From contig CAUJNA010000502.1 of the NCBI GenBank assembly GCA_963377175.1, positions 486,501 to 550,500 of the forward strand: a DNA stretch of 64,000 bases, in the 5' to 3' direction. This DNA is from Effrenium voratum (Eukaryota; Sar; Dinophyceae; Suessiales; Symbiodiniaceae). Positions 1-10,977 of this stretch are shown piece after piece. Every line of letters begins with the position of its first letter. The stretch's first letter is position 1. A program made the position numbers and the translations under genes. Under the pieces are notes generated by a model. That model was given only the letters and a program-made list of their open reading frames with translations, searched no databases and was not told where the DNA came from.

Positions 1-794
1 CCAACTTTCCGCTGCAACGATTCTTTTTGGTGCAGAATTACCCTGACCTGGATGCACAGGCAGAGATGGCGACCAAAGTCTGTCAGGGCCGATGCTCAAG
101 TTCTTACTCACACGAATGCGCTCCAAAGAATCAAATGGGCATACTCGCTCGAAGAGGAATGCAATGCTCATGGGGGCCACTTCAGTCACCCAGAGTGTTG
201 AGAATGAACCTAGGGATTCCGTCTAAGGAAACCGTACCCCCAGAGGCGTTCCTTTTTCTTTCACAAAAGACAACCCCCAGTCGATTCACTGCCTACACCC
301 CTTCCAGAACCAAAAACACGGAAACAAGTAGGCCCCAGGAATCCTGGGGACTGTACTATGTCTCTTACATCTGGAGGGGGGGGAGGTGCGACTCCATCTC
401 AAAAACTCGGGATGCAAAAGGAGCTATGAAAATCTGTGAAATAGCTCTTTCAAGGCAAAACAACACCCCTGGCATAAAACAACACGGACAAATAGTGTGG
501 TTCCCGCAGAAACATGTGAATACACCTCTTCCAGGACAAAGAGAACAAAATCAAAAGCGCAACTACCGAATACATTGTGAAAAGAGGGAACCAACACGGG
601 ACAAGTTTGCGAACAGGGGGACTTTCAAACCAAACGAATAGTCTCCAAAAAAAACGGGGGAAACAAAAACAAAACAGTGCACAACCAGATGGGGGAAACA
701 AATAAACAAACAAACAAACAAACAAACAAACAAACAAACAAAGAAACAAACATACAAACAAACAAACAAGCAAAAGGCAAAGCGCAAACGGCAG
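1..794. other. No gene recognised
   Basis: A 204-codon open frame on the plus strand (27-641) shows no domain, unusual codon bias or splice context that I recognise. The sequence is moderate in GC and I treat it as non-coding. It ends in an AAAC tandem repeat just before the first GC-rich island. Confidence 0.4.
693..771. repeat. (AAAC)n microsatellite
   Basis: Tandem copies of AAAC with a few substitutions lie directly upstream of the GC-rich island at 795-920. Confidence 0.9.
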
Positions 795-920
795 CTACCA
801 GTCGCCCCCGACTCCAAATTCGTCGCTTCGTCCGAGGCGCGGATCCCCTTGGAGGGTGGCTTTGGCGCTTCGCTTCTGAAGGCTGCGATTCGCTTCCTGC
901 GGCGCGGGGTCGGGCGCTAA
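795..920 (+). CDS. Candidate exon, unknown protein, ending in a stop
   Basis: GC-rich island preceded by a CAG acceptor at 792-794. It reads 41 codons in phase 0 to a TAA. The peptide includes the stretches VAPDSKFVASSEARIPLEGG and LLKAAIRFLRRG and most third positions are G or C. It could be a terminal exon; alternatively it could splice out through a GC donor just before the stop. No family is recognised. The minus-strand frames look less protein-like. Confidence 0.4.
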   Translation, partial: LPVAPDSKFVASSEARIPLEGGFGASLLKAAIRFLRRGVGR

Positions 921-1287
921 GCGGGGGGTCGGCTCGGAGGGGCGTGGCTCAGGGCCGGTAGCACCAAACAGCTAAGCTCCTATTTCTCCCTTGGGCAAAA
1001 AGGCTCCAGAATGCAGTTAGAACTAATTCCACTTGTTTTGGCCTCAAAGCTGCCCTGAAACTGGAGATCTGAAAAGCTGGTCTGGCGGTGGTTGGAGATC
1101 TGGTTGTCTACCACTGAAACCGGTCTCACAGTTGTAGACCCTGGAAAGTGACCGCTCGCTGCAAACAGTGCCGAGCACCTGCAAGGTCTGAAAAAACGTG
1201 CCTGAAAAGGATCGGAGGAACTTGCCTTACCAATGACTTGCTTTACATGGGATCCTTTGCCCCCTTGACTTTGTCAAACTGAGGAGC
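921..1287. other. Unannotated stretch before the TGCG microsatellite
   Basis: Moderate-GC sequence with no open frame, motif or repeat that I can support. Confidence 0.5.
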
Positions 1288-1484
1288 GTGTGTATGTGTG
1301 TGTGTGTGTGCGTGTGTGCGTGTGTGCGTGTGTGCGTGTGTGCGTGTGTGCGTGTGTGCGTGTGTGCGTGTGTGCGTGTGTGCGTGTGTGCGTGTGTGCG
1401 TGTGTGCGTGTGTGCGTGTGTGCGTGTGTGCGTGTGTGCGTGTGTGCGTGTGTGCGTGTGTGCGGGTGTGCGTGTGTGCGTGTG

Positions 1485-1579
<95 letters not shown>

Positions 1580-1581
1580 CG

Positions 1582-1613
<32 letters not shown>

Positions 1614-1615
1614 TG
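1288..1615. repeat. TGTGCG/TGCG microsatellite abutting a gap
   Basis: About 200 bp of (TGTGCG)-type units change near 1,485 into pure (TGCG)n, with a single phase slip near 1,580. The tract runs straight into the run of N. Open frames on both strands here are repeat artefacts. Confidence 0.95.
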
Positions 1616-1715
1616 NNNNNNNNNNNNNNNNNNNNNNNNNNNNNNNNNNNNNNNNNNNNNNNNNNNNNNNNNNNNNNNNNNNNNNNNNNNNNNNNNNNNN
1701 NNNNNNNNNNNNNNN
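1616..1715. other. Assembly gap, 100 N
   Basis: Exactly 100 N, the usual placeholder for a gap of unknown size. It sits at the end of a microsatellite, so the true repeat length is not known. Confidence 0.97.
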
Positions 1716-2669
1716 AAGGGTTCCCTGTTCTACTGCCATTGTTCAAAGACTCTCCTTTTTTGGCTCCGGATCAAACCATGTCCGCGGTCCGAGTGTTTTA
1801 ATACAAATAGCCTTTCTCTGGTGCCAACTCCAAAAACACAACGTGATATGAGCAAAGCCAGAATTGCAAACAAGACTCCCCCATAACTCATAGCATAGCT
1901 TGGCGTCAACGAATGACAACTCCACAACCCCATTCTATTTAGGCCCTCATACCGACGGACACCATCCTGCACCACTTAAACTTGGGATTGGTTTAGTTTA
2001 TCAGCCAGTGGGCCAGTTTAGTTTAACCTAGTTCACCAGCTTATCGTTTATCGACCTAGTTGTTTAACCTAGTTTATCACCAGTTTGTCAACCAGTTTCT
2101 AGACCAAGCGGTTTTCATCCGTCCCGACCGCTGCGACGTGGATTCTCCGTCCCTCCGCACGCCTGGCCGCTTCTGCGGGCTTCGCCTCGATGGACGCCGC
2201 TTCGGGCCCGGAGGGCAGAGGCGCCGCCTTGGCAAGCCGCCTCGGACAGCGAGGGAAGCCGAGGGAACGGCGGGCCGGGCCTCAGGGGGGCTGAAGATTC
2301 ACCTGTCATCAAAAATGGTAGACATGTGCCAGGCAGTATTTATTTGGCCCTGGATGCTGAAAAGTTGCAATCTAGGCTCAATTGAAACCCGCTTTTGATT
2401 GTCCAAAGAAGGGGCATGGGACCCCATTCCGCCGAGCCTCCTTCATGCTCCAAAATGCTCCAAATAGGGTCTTGGGCACGGTACCCATTCAAGCCAATAT
2501 CACAGAAAAACAATATTGGTAACTACTTGGACCCTTATACTACCCTCAGAAGCAGGGAAATGAGGCCCGGGCTAAATATTTGAAGGGAACAAACACCATG
2601 TTTAGATGTGAGGCAAACCATTTTGCCGAGCCTCCTGTCTTTAGAGCGCACTTTCCGCGCCCCGTGCAG

Positions 2670-2793
2670 AGCTCCGGCACTGACAAAGACCAGTGAGGCG
2701 GACGTTCCGATGGACAGCCCACCGGCCAAAAAGTGGTCCGGCGATGAGCGGCGCCCGAGCCTTGGACAGAGGGCCGGCGCGCTCGAGTGGTGA
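2670..2793 (+). CDS. Candidate exon, unknown hydrophilic protein, ending in a stop
   Basis: After a CAG acceptor at 2,667-2,669 the frame reads 40 codons to a TGA, entering in phase 2. The peptide is charged and includes KTSEADVPMDSPPAKKWSGD and ERRPSLGQRAGALEW at its end. This composition is typical of a disordered C-terminal tail. It overlaps a long minus-strand frame. No family is recognised. Confidence 0.45.
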
Positions 2794-3019
2794 ACGGAAA
2801 AAACCATGAAACGGAAAGAAGATCGAATGGAAAAGGAAAGGTGAGAGCAGAAGTAGAACACCCTGAAAGCAAAAAGAGGACAGAAAGGAATAAGGTCGAC
2901 AAATAGGAAAAAAAAGACTGGATGGAGAATTCCATCGACAATCGGAGAACGAAAAGGGTCAAACGAATCCGTTTGCAGATAAGGAGCCTCGCCAAGTGTC
3001 GAACTCCCGCCTTCCCGAG

Positions 3020-3121
3020 CACACCGTGTCCGACATCGACATGCCGTGAAGGCAGCAACGGCGCAGGCTGGGGCGCAGGCCATTGCATCGCGAAAGCAGG
3101 GTGGGCCCAGTGCTTCAGTGG
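3020..3121 (+). CDS. Candidate exon, Ala-rich peptide with GTAAGG donor
   Basis: GC-rich island entered after GAG in phase 1. It reads HAVKAATAQAGAQAIASRKQ and then GGPSASV, and leaves through a donor reading G|GTAAGG. The opposite strand is also open, so the strand is not certain. No family is recognised. Confidence 0.35.
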
Positions 3122-6082
3122 GTAAGGATAACACTGGGGGAGACAATCCCACCGAAACCAAGTGGGGAAAAAATGTTTTAGGTAAACAAGGTTACCAGTT
3201 CCCGCTAATCCTGGTGGAAAGCAAAGCAAAGACCTTGGTTGCCTGCTACTAGAAGCACTACGTCGTAGTCCCTTTTCAAATGGGAAGCGATTGGAAAGGC
3301 CTTCTGCTGGTGAAACAGTTGTAGTTTCCCTCAACCCTGGACCGAAAAATCCGAGAGAAGATAGATGGATGTTGAGCTTGCATGCGGAGTAATGTTGAGC
3401 CATTCTCACGTTCTGTGACAGGAGCAAGTTGCTGGCGTTTTCTTGGTCTGTGCCCTTGCAAAAACGTTTACCCCTTTTCCGTGCGGGCAAAAACATGACC
3501 TTGTCTCTCAAAAGAGGAAAGTGGTCAAACCAAATTTCGCAACGCGTTGCTCTCCGCTGGTGCAATTTGAGCCAAGGTGGTCTCCCCAAGAACCCCCATT
3601 TGAACCCCCGACCGAATCTCCGGAACCCTCCCTGAAGCTGCCCCAAACCACAGAGCCTTTCTGGGCAAGTAGGACCCATAGATTGCAGCTGTTGGGCGAA
3701 AACAAAATGAACTCCCCCTCCCTTTGGTGGTTCAAAGCCACCAAAGGGACCAAGGAGGAAAGTCCGTTCCCTGAGGGAAAGCTTCCGTGGAATCGCGAGG
3801 GTGCACAACAAGGGTTGCTAGCCATTCCTGGAGACAAGCGATGAGGCCCTGCTTGTTTGCGCGGGTGCGCGGTGTCCCCCTTCATTTATCTTCAAAGAAT
3901 TTGGCAGATTCATGCCCATGTAACGCGTAGTGAGCATGTTTGATGACCTGCAGAGTTGCTTGCGGTTGCTTCTAGAGAATCTTGGCATCATCAAGTTTCA
4001 GACATTAGAGCTTCTCCCTTTGGTTTCCGTTCAATTACCAACCAAAAGAGCTCCACCATTTCGGAAACCGCAAATGACCAGCCTTAAAGGGCAAACTGAA
4101 TTGGACCCCTGAAGCAACGGTCGCTCCAAAGATGGCACAGGCAAAATTGAAGGTTGGTCCCTGAAGGCAAACCAAAGAAAGGATACACCTTTGAGGTCTG
4201 TTCACTGTTTAGGAACGGCCTTAAGGAGCAACCCTGACGAAGGGTTTGTTTTAACTTAGGCTCCCAAAAATTCAGATTTCGGTTTTCCGGTTGTGCCATG
4301 TTTCGCCTTGGAACCAGCTGACAATTGGCTCACCGCGGACCTCGAGACCCTGTCCCAAACTTTCTGGCGAAAAAATCCCTCCGAGGGCGCCGGATGCTGA
4401 GGAAGGTGACCGCAGCACATGCGCCCAGGTAGCCCCAGTGCTCTGAGGTGAGGTCCGTGGCGTCATTGCCCCAGACCCTGCGACGAAGAAGTGAATGTGT
4501 GGCTTCCTTTGGGTGTCCCTTCAAACCGACCCCAAACTGCAACCCACAAGACACCCGCCAATCAAAATCAAGCAGGTACTTTTTAAAAGCTGGGTGTGTT
4601 GAAGTGTGAGATCCTGAAGATGTACCCTCTAGATGTTGAGCCAAGATGAGTTTAACAGCCTTCAGTTGGTCTCCCCTGCAAGGGTTCCGATTTTGTGGGT
4701 CAGCGTGGATCTCGACATGTCCCAGTGCTTACAGTTGCCGCCAAAGTAGGCATCCAGGATGTTTGGCGTCTAAATTGTGCAACCCCGGTCGTCACCTTCT
4801 ATAGTGGCTTCTGTCCAGACAGCTGCCCAAAAGCAGGGGGACAAAAAAAATATCCGAGCGGGTTTGCGCTTTCTTGCCTGTAGAAGTACTCCGGGAATCT
4901 GTAGCTGGTATCGCCCAGGATCTTGGCGCGGCAATACGGCACATACCTCAGCCATTGTGAAAACTCCTAAATGCGGGTCTTGGTGATGGGTGCCCTCAAT
5001 CCAATGGCAACTACGACAAATTGCTGCTTCCCTTAAACGGAACCTGGTCTGTGGCCATCCCAACTCCCACCTCTAGCAAAGGGGCCCTTTAACCGGCTGC
5101 CATCGTTCAACCGCCGTGAGCAAATTTAGGCCAGAGATGGTCCAGGAGATGACTAAGTGGTCAGTCCTCATTTTAAAACCCAGGTAACCTCCTAATCATT
5201 TAGCGAACCCCAAACCGTCTATTGTTACGGCCTTGGAGGGAACACGCGGGGTATTCTCAAATGTTACTAGAATGCTAAAAATCGAAATCCATGCATTGAC
5301 AGATCCTATTATCACATGTGTTTCCCAAACCAGTCTATTCAGGAAGGCTGGTAGGCGAATCCCCCCCGACTTATATCAAGGGCATCCCAAATTCCAAGCT
5401 GGGCCTGTAAACATGTGCAAAGGGACCCCCGAACATCACTGCAGCGGACAACGATGCTCTGTAAATGGGTGGTTTAAATAGACACCACCCGAAAAACCGC
5501 ATCGTTGTGACTTTTTAGAAGCCCTGAAGCCAAGCCGCAGAGCATAGAGCTGGTATGCGATGAAGACGCAACTCAGGCCCTGGAAGCCAAGAGGGTTTCA
5601 TGCGGCAGAGCTCCGGGGTGCTCTGAGAGGCAAGCTCTACAATCTTGCTGGTGCGATAGCTAGGGAACGAGGGAATCAGGGTTTGCCTGTTCCGCTGAAA
5701 TGAACAGCCTCCCTTGAAAAGGGTTTCTACACTACCAGGGAGGCTGCTGATTTATCCCACAAACAGTGGAAAAGGCAAACCATGGTGAGGCTGAGGGAAT
5801 GACTCCGGGGATTCCCTTGAAGGAATCCATAGGGGATGGTTTGTGTCCTGCTGAGCACCAGCAAGCACTGGTCGTCTGCAATTCCTGTTCCGCAGACTGT
5901 ACCAACCACATGTCCGCCGACATTGCTCGGCGTGTCGGATACTTACTAGAGGATAGAGGATAACCCCCCCCCCTAACCCCCCCCCCGCCCGACGTCTATT
6001 ACGTAGGTTTTTTTTTGGGGGGGGGGTCCCCCACGTACCGCGCGGCAATTTGATGACGTTCCACTAAACGTAGTCTTCGGGG
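3122..6082. other. No supported gene
   Basis: Moderate-GC, probably intergenic or intronic sequence. One weak plus-strand island near 5,519-5,650 (acceptor TTTTTAG, peptide beginning with PEAKPQSIELVCDED) could be an exon, but nothing corroborates it. A C-run and G-run pair lies near 5,965-6,030. Confidence 0.4.
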
Positions 6083-6136
6083 AGCCGGTGTCGCAAAACA
6101 GGGGTCCCAGGCTCGATTCCCCCTGCCGGCTTTTTT
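6083..6136 (+). other. tRNA-like hairpin with B-box-like motif and T run
   Basis: A 7-bp closing stem (AGCCGGT with GCCGGCT, one G-T pair) encloses 35 nt and is followed by T6. The inside carries GGCTCGATTCC, one base off the tRNA B-box consensus. At about 49 nt between stem ends it is far too short for a complete tRNA: D and anticodon arms are missing. It may be a truncated tRNA or the remains of a tRNA-derived SINE. I do not call it a working gene. Confidence 0.3.
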
Positions 6137-6257
6137 GCTGGCTTGGGCTTCCTGCATCCTTTTGCCGAAAATCTGGAAAAACTCAATGTTTTTGGACGTC
6201 CTCTTTGCGAAAACGCTGGAAAAACCGTGTTTTTTGCGGGAAATGCTTTCATACATG

Positions 6258-6487
6258 CATGAATGCATGCTTGCATACACATACATACATACATACATAC
6301 ATACATACATACATACATACATACATACATACATACATACATACATACATACATACATACATACATACATACATACATTCCTACATACATACATACATAC
6401 ATACATACATACATACATACATACATACATACATACATACATACATACATACATACATACATACATACATTACATAACATACATACA

Positions 6488-6518
<31 letters not shown>

Positions 6519-6740
6519 CATACATACATACATACATACATACATACATACATACATACATACATACATACATACATTACATACATACATTACATTACAT
6601 TACATTACATTACATTACATTACATTACATTACATTACATTTACATTACATTACATTACATTACATTACATTACATTACATTACATTACATTACATTACA
6701 TTACATTACATTACATTACATTACATTACATTACATTACA

Positions 6741-6771
<31 letters not shown>

Positions 6772-6777
6772 CATACA

Positions 6778-6808
<31 letters not shown>

Positions 6809-7550
6809 CATACATACATACATACATACATACATACATACATACATTCATACATTACATTACATTACATTACATTACATTACATTACATTACATTACAT
6901 TATTTATTTTACATACATACATACATACATTACATACATACATACATACATTACATTACATTACATTACATTACATTACATTACATTACATTACATTACA
7001 TTACATTACATTACATTACATTACATTAATACATACATACATACATACATACATACATACATACATACATACATACATACATACATACATACATACATAC
7101 ATACATACATACATTACATACATACATACATACATACATTACATACATACATATATGCATACATTACATTACATACATACATTACATTACATTACATTAC
7201 ATTACATTACATTACATTACATTACATTCATACATACATACATACATTACATACATACATACATACATGCATACATACATACATACATACATACATTCAT
7301 ACATACATACATACATACATACATACATACATACATACATACATACATACATACATACATACATACATTACATACATACATACATACATTACATTACATT
7401 ACATTACATTACATTACATTACATTACATTACATTACATTACATTACATTACATTACATTACATTACATTACATTACATGACATTACATTACAATTCATA
7501 CATACATACATACTTACTTACGTACTTACTTACTTACTTACTTGCTTACA

Positions 7551-7581
<31 letters not shown>

Positions 7582-7587
7582 CATACA

Positions 7588-7618
<31 letters not shown>

Positions 7619-7638
7619 GTACATGCATGCATACATAC
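6258..7638. repeat. Interleaved (CATA)n and (CATTA)n satellite tract
   Basis: Nearly 1.4 kb of tetranucleotide ACAT units alternating in blocks with pentanucleotide ACATT units, with a short TACT segment near 7,513-7,550. Neither unit contains a stop codon in several frames, so frames of up to 512 codons appear on both strands; these are artefacts. Confidence 0.97.
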
Positions 7639-7639
7639 G

Positions 7640-10600
7640 AGAGAGGGAGATTGGGGAGAGAGAGGCTTGGGGGGATGGGGAGGATGGGAGCAGAGGGAGG
7701 GAGAGAGGACGACAGAACACACAAGGGAGACAAGGAAGAGAGGAAGAAGGAGAAAAGGGAGAGGACAATGTCGGCGGACTGAGCCGAAGGCTCTAAAGTA
7801 AAGGGGCTTTTTTGACCAAGGCACGCGTGGGAAAGTGCGGTCCTTGTCCATTGGTTTTGAAGGCTAGGATGTTCATGATTTTTGGAAAGCCGAATTTGGG
7901 TTGGTGTTAAGAACCATTGCAGCCCCCCCATCTTGAGAGCCCACATCACACAGGCGCAAGGATTGAAACGTTGGGATGGCGAAGTCCCAAAAGCAACTCA
8001 TATGAAATTGGCAATGACGCGAGTTCTCTAAATGCAAGATAGTCGTAGCCTGCCAAAGCCTGCTTTCTTTCTCACTCCAATGAAAGCAACCAGATCTCTT
8101 TCCCATAAAGAACCGTGTTGGACCGTGGATACATGCGCCGGACAAGAGAAGAAGAAAGGGGGACCTTTGCGGGCTCCCTCTTCGCAAAGTCCCACCTTTT
8201 AAAGTATGCGAGCCGCAAGGTGGATTTGAGGGGGAGTCACATAGCAGAGCTTGGCTGGCGGTTCAATCCTTTCACCTGGCCCAGAACTTCAGCCGAAGTT
8301 CTCACTTCTGGTTAACAAACAGTTGCTTGTTCACTTAAATCTTCCCCAAAAAAGATGAAGTTCTGAAAACTGCGGATTCGAGATATTTCAGATTCGCAGC
8401 TAGGGCAGCCATTGCAGCCAAACGGCTCTCATACGTAGTGCCTATGAAAGGCCATTCAGGACCAGAGAAAAGATCCAAGACCTTCCCAACCATGAACCAG
8501 TATTGGAACCAAAGGAACCATTTGGCGAAGTTCCGCCTCTGGAGGTTAGCGCCCTGTGCACCGAGCAACCGTCCATGCTGGAGCAAAAGGGACAGCAAAA
8601 CAGGGGGCCTGGGCTCCAAGACTTGCTCTTGAAAGATGGGGCTCAAAAGGACATCCAAAAAGCCGATGCTTCAGAGCCATGCTGTGGGCGGACCCCTGCA
8701 CCACTTGGGATAAATGAAGCACCTACCCTACTTGAGCCTGTTAGAACACCTGCTACTGTTCTGCGGCGGTTTAGCGAGCTTCGTGGGAGTTGGGCGGACT
8801 GTGTTAACGGAATTCACTCTCTAAGGTCAGACTTGCAGATCCCAAGTCAGATTCGCCCACCTATGACTATGAGCCATACACAAGTATTTGGGTTCTGAAT
8901 TTGGAGGACGCCTCCTTCTACAAGACTTGTCCATTTGAGTCAATCGAAACCTGGGACGGGAGAAGTTTACCCACAACCATGCAAAAAGAAAAATACAACG
9001 CGTGTGTAACCGCTGGTCTTGTGCCCATTTGCTAATGTACGCAAATGGACCCGGTCAAACAAGTGGCTTACGCCTGCTGTGAAGACCCGTACATTTAGCT
9101 CCGCAAAGCCAAACTCCGAGTCGAGCTGGCTCGGATACCTTTTTTGAGGTCGGTAAGGGCAATTCCTCAAAAGTGACACCTTCCCGTGAGTGATCAAAAC
9201 CTGGAATGGTCTACTCAAAAAGAAATCAGAAGCTCGAATCTTGGCGCTTTCATTTTTCCGGTTGGGACTGCCATTGTCTACCCTCCAAATTACCGATCGA
9301 GCTTTGATTGCGGGCTGTACTCGACATCTGGGGGCTGCGGGCCGCCAATGCCACTGTCAGCAGCCACGCCACAGCGTGGACCAGCCTAGGAACTTGGGAC
9401 CATCCCACAAGGACGGTTTTTTCTAGGCCGAAATTGTAATCCCCGAAACCAACAAGCAACAATGAGACAAAGGAGCAAAAAAACAAAGAAACAAACAAAC
9501 GGACATGTTGCTGTCGTGTTTTCAAGATTCATCACGAGAAGGATGCTGATTCAACGGCGAGTTCAAGAAAGCTGCACCGCCGATCCAAACGTTCGTTGCA
9601 AGCGATCGGCAGCGTTGCAATCTTGCTCCTCAAGCCGCATGCCCCAAAAAAGCGTGCAACATACCTTTGGCTCAAGAGTCAACACCAACCCCCTCCCCAT
9701 GTTTGACAGAATCCAGGAAGCCAAAGTCATAGCCCCCCATTCTTTGATAGGAAACAAACCAGCCCGCAAGTGGGCCCCCGCCTGATGAACCAGTTGTCCG
9801 GCACCAAATCCTGCGAGCTCCCCGACAAACTCCCTCGAAAAGACCCGAGGGGCTGTGAAAAGTGTCCAGTCGATTGGTCGCTTGGGAATGACATGGGGAA
9901 CTCATTGAACTTCGCAGACATGCGCAAAAGCTGGGTTCTACAAATAAAAACAAAATCAGTTGGAAATAAAGAAATGGACCGCTCTCGGGCGGCTTCCAAC
10001 ACACGTTTTTTTGGGTCTGGGGGGGAAGTCGTCACTTTTAGAGCAAAGCAAAGAGACCACTCGCCGAGCGCTTGTCCACAGGATATAAGGAGCCATCCCC
10101 GCCCCCTTCCCCGCCCCCCCCCCGCTCCCTGGGAAAAGAAGCTAACAGTTCGCAGTGCTGCCAGTTACCGCAAAAAGTAGGTAGCCAGGGTTTCTTACCT
10201 CTAGGCTTTACATCATGGATTTTTCTCTTGGTTACCTACTATACCAGCAACATGTGCTTTTTTCCTACCACCCTGGCCCTCTCCTAGTTGCAAGCAGTTG
10301 GAGTAGGCCAGCTCCAGCAGCTCTAAAAGCCGTTCACCAACTCTCCACCCCAGTGCTTTGATCATCTATTCTCCGCGCGATTGGCCGCGACCCCGCTTTT
10401 TGTGGCTTGTCCGACTCTACCGCGCAAAATTTCAAATTCAAATTGTGACATCTGAATCTCCTTTTCGGACCACTTGCTCCGCAAATGCACCTGGAACCGG
10501 GATCCCCTTTCCAGAAACCGTGGCACCTTGGTTGATTCGCGCATTCAATCGACCGAGCCACCACCTTTCTTTGTCAGGTTCCATGGCATTCTTGCTTTCC

Positions 10601-10662
10601 CACAATGAGCATCAAACAAGTCCAGTCCAGGTACAAGTTCTGACTCTGACATCCATTTCTCT
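7640..10662. other. No supported gene
   Basis: A purine-rich GA tract flanks the microsatellite (7,638-7,770). Beyond it the sequence is moderate in GC. A plus-strand 131-codon frame at 8,503-8,898 is fairly protein-like but has no bias or motif to support it. A small island at 9,540-9,660 is open in several frames. I annotate no gene here. Confidence 0.4.
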
Positions 10663-10747
10663 TCAACCCTGGGTTTGCCTTTCCGGTCGAAAAAATTCGG
10701 CCTTTCGGGGCCCGGCTCTGGCCTCCTCGTCCAGCTCCTCCTCCGGC
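10663..10747 (-). CDS. Candidate terminal exon, acidic tail
   Basis: After a TTAG acceptor the minus strand reads PEEELDEEARAGPRKAEFF and then RPERQTQG and a stop, entering in phase 2. The charged, low-complexity composition suits a C-terminal tail. The plus strand is Ser-rich and also open, so the strand is uncertain. Confidence 0.3.
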
Positions 10748-10878
10748 CTAACCCACGTTCGGACCCGTGGAGACAGCGGGGGGGTTGATGTCTTGGGAAT
10801 CCAAAAGTCGTGCCCCAAGTGGGGATGGGTCAACAATTGGGTAACCCCAAAATAGACCAAGGGTTTGCAAACGGAGAG

Positions 10879-10977
10879 GTATGGGTCAAAATTAGACCAC
10901 CAGGAATTGGACCGCAGGTTTTTGTCCATGAGTCCTTTTACTGGATTCCATTTGGGGTACATATAGTTGACCCACAA
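10879..10977 (+). mobile_element. Copy 1 of ~105-bp inverted-end element
   Basis: Starts GTATGGGTCAAAA and ends TTGACCCACA, so the ends are imperfect inverted repeats. It contains the internal CACCAGGAATTGGACCGCAG block shared with the copy at 44.9 kb. See the copies at 29.0, 31.8, 44.9, 54.7, 55.6, 57.0 and 60.5 kb. Confidence 0.65.

Larger units (their letters stand above)
2546..3811 (-). other. 421-codon open frame without a recognisable domain
   Basis: The longest frame outside the CATA microsatellite. It is rich in F, P, R and S and shows no domain, repeat or signal. The plus strand here has purine-rich stretches (for example 2,800-2,950), which deplete stop codons on the minus strand and probably explain the length. 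Two better plus-strand exon candidates lie antisense to it. I do not call it a gene. Confidence 0.3.

Noticed and set aside
27..641. 204-codon plus-strand frame
   Set aside because: Moderate GC, no motif, no splice or codon-use support; likely chance.
2546..3811. 421-codon minus-strand frame as a gene
   Set aside because: No domain or coding-like composition. Purine-rich plus-strand stretches deplete stops on the minus strand, and it runs through apparent non-coding sequence.
4631..4646. Reverse-complement spliced-leader-like TTGAGCCAAGATG
   Set aside because: One mismatch in a short word and no continuation of the leader.
5519..5653. Possible exon reading PEAKPQSIELVCDED
   Set aside because: Good acceptor but moderate third-position bias and no linked exon; left out of the gene calls.
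6263..7801. Open frames of 448 and 512 codons on the plus strand
   Set aside because: They translate ACAT/ACATT repeats into HTYI/LHYI strings; the repeat units simply lack stop codons.
9663..9676. Possible relict of the dinoflagellate spliced leader (CTTTGGCTCAAG)
   Set aside because: Only the last 11 or so bases resemble the leader end and nothing upstream matches; a match of that length is expected by chance.
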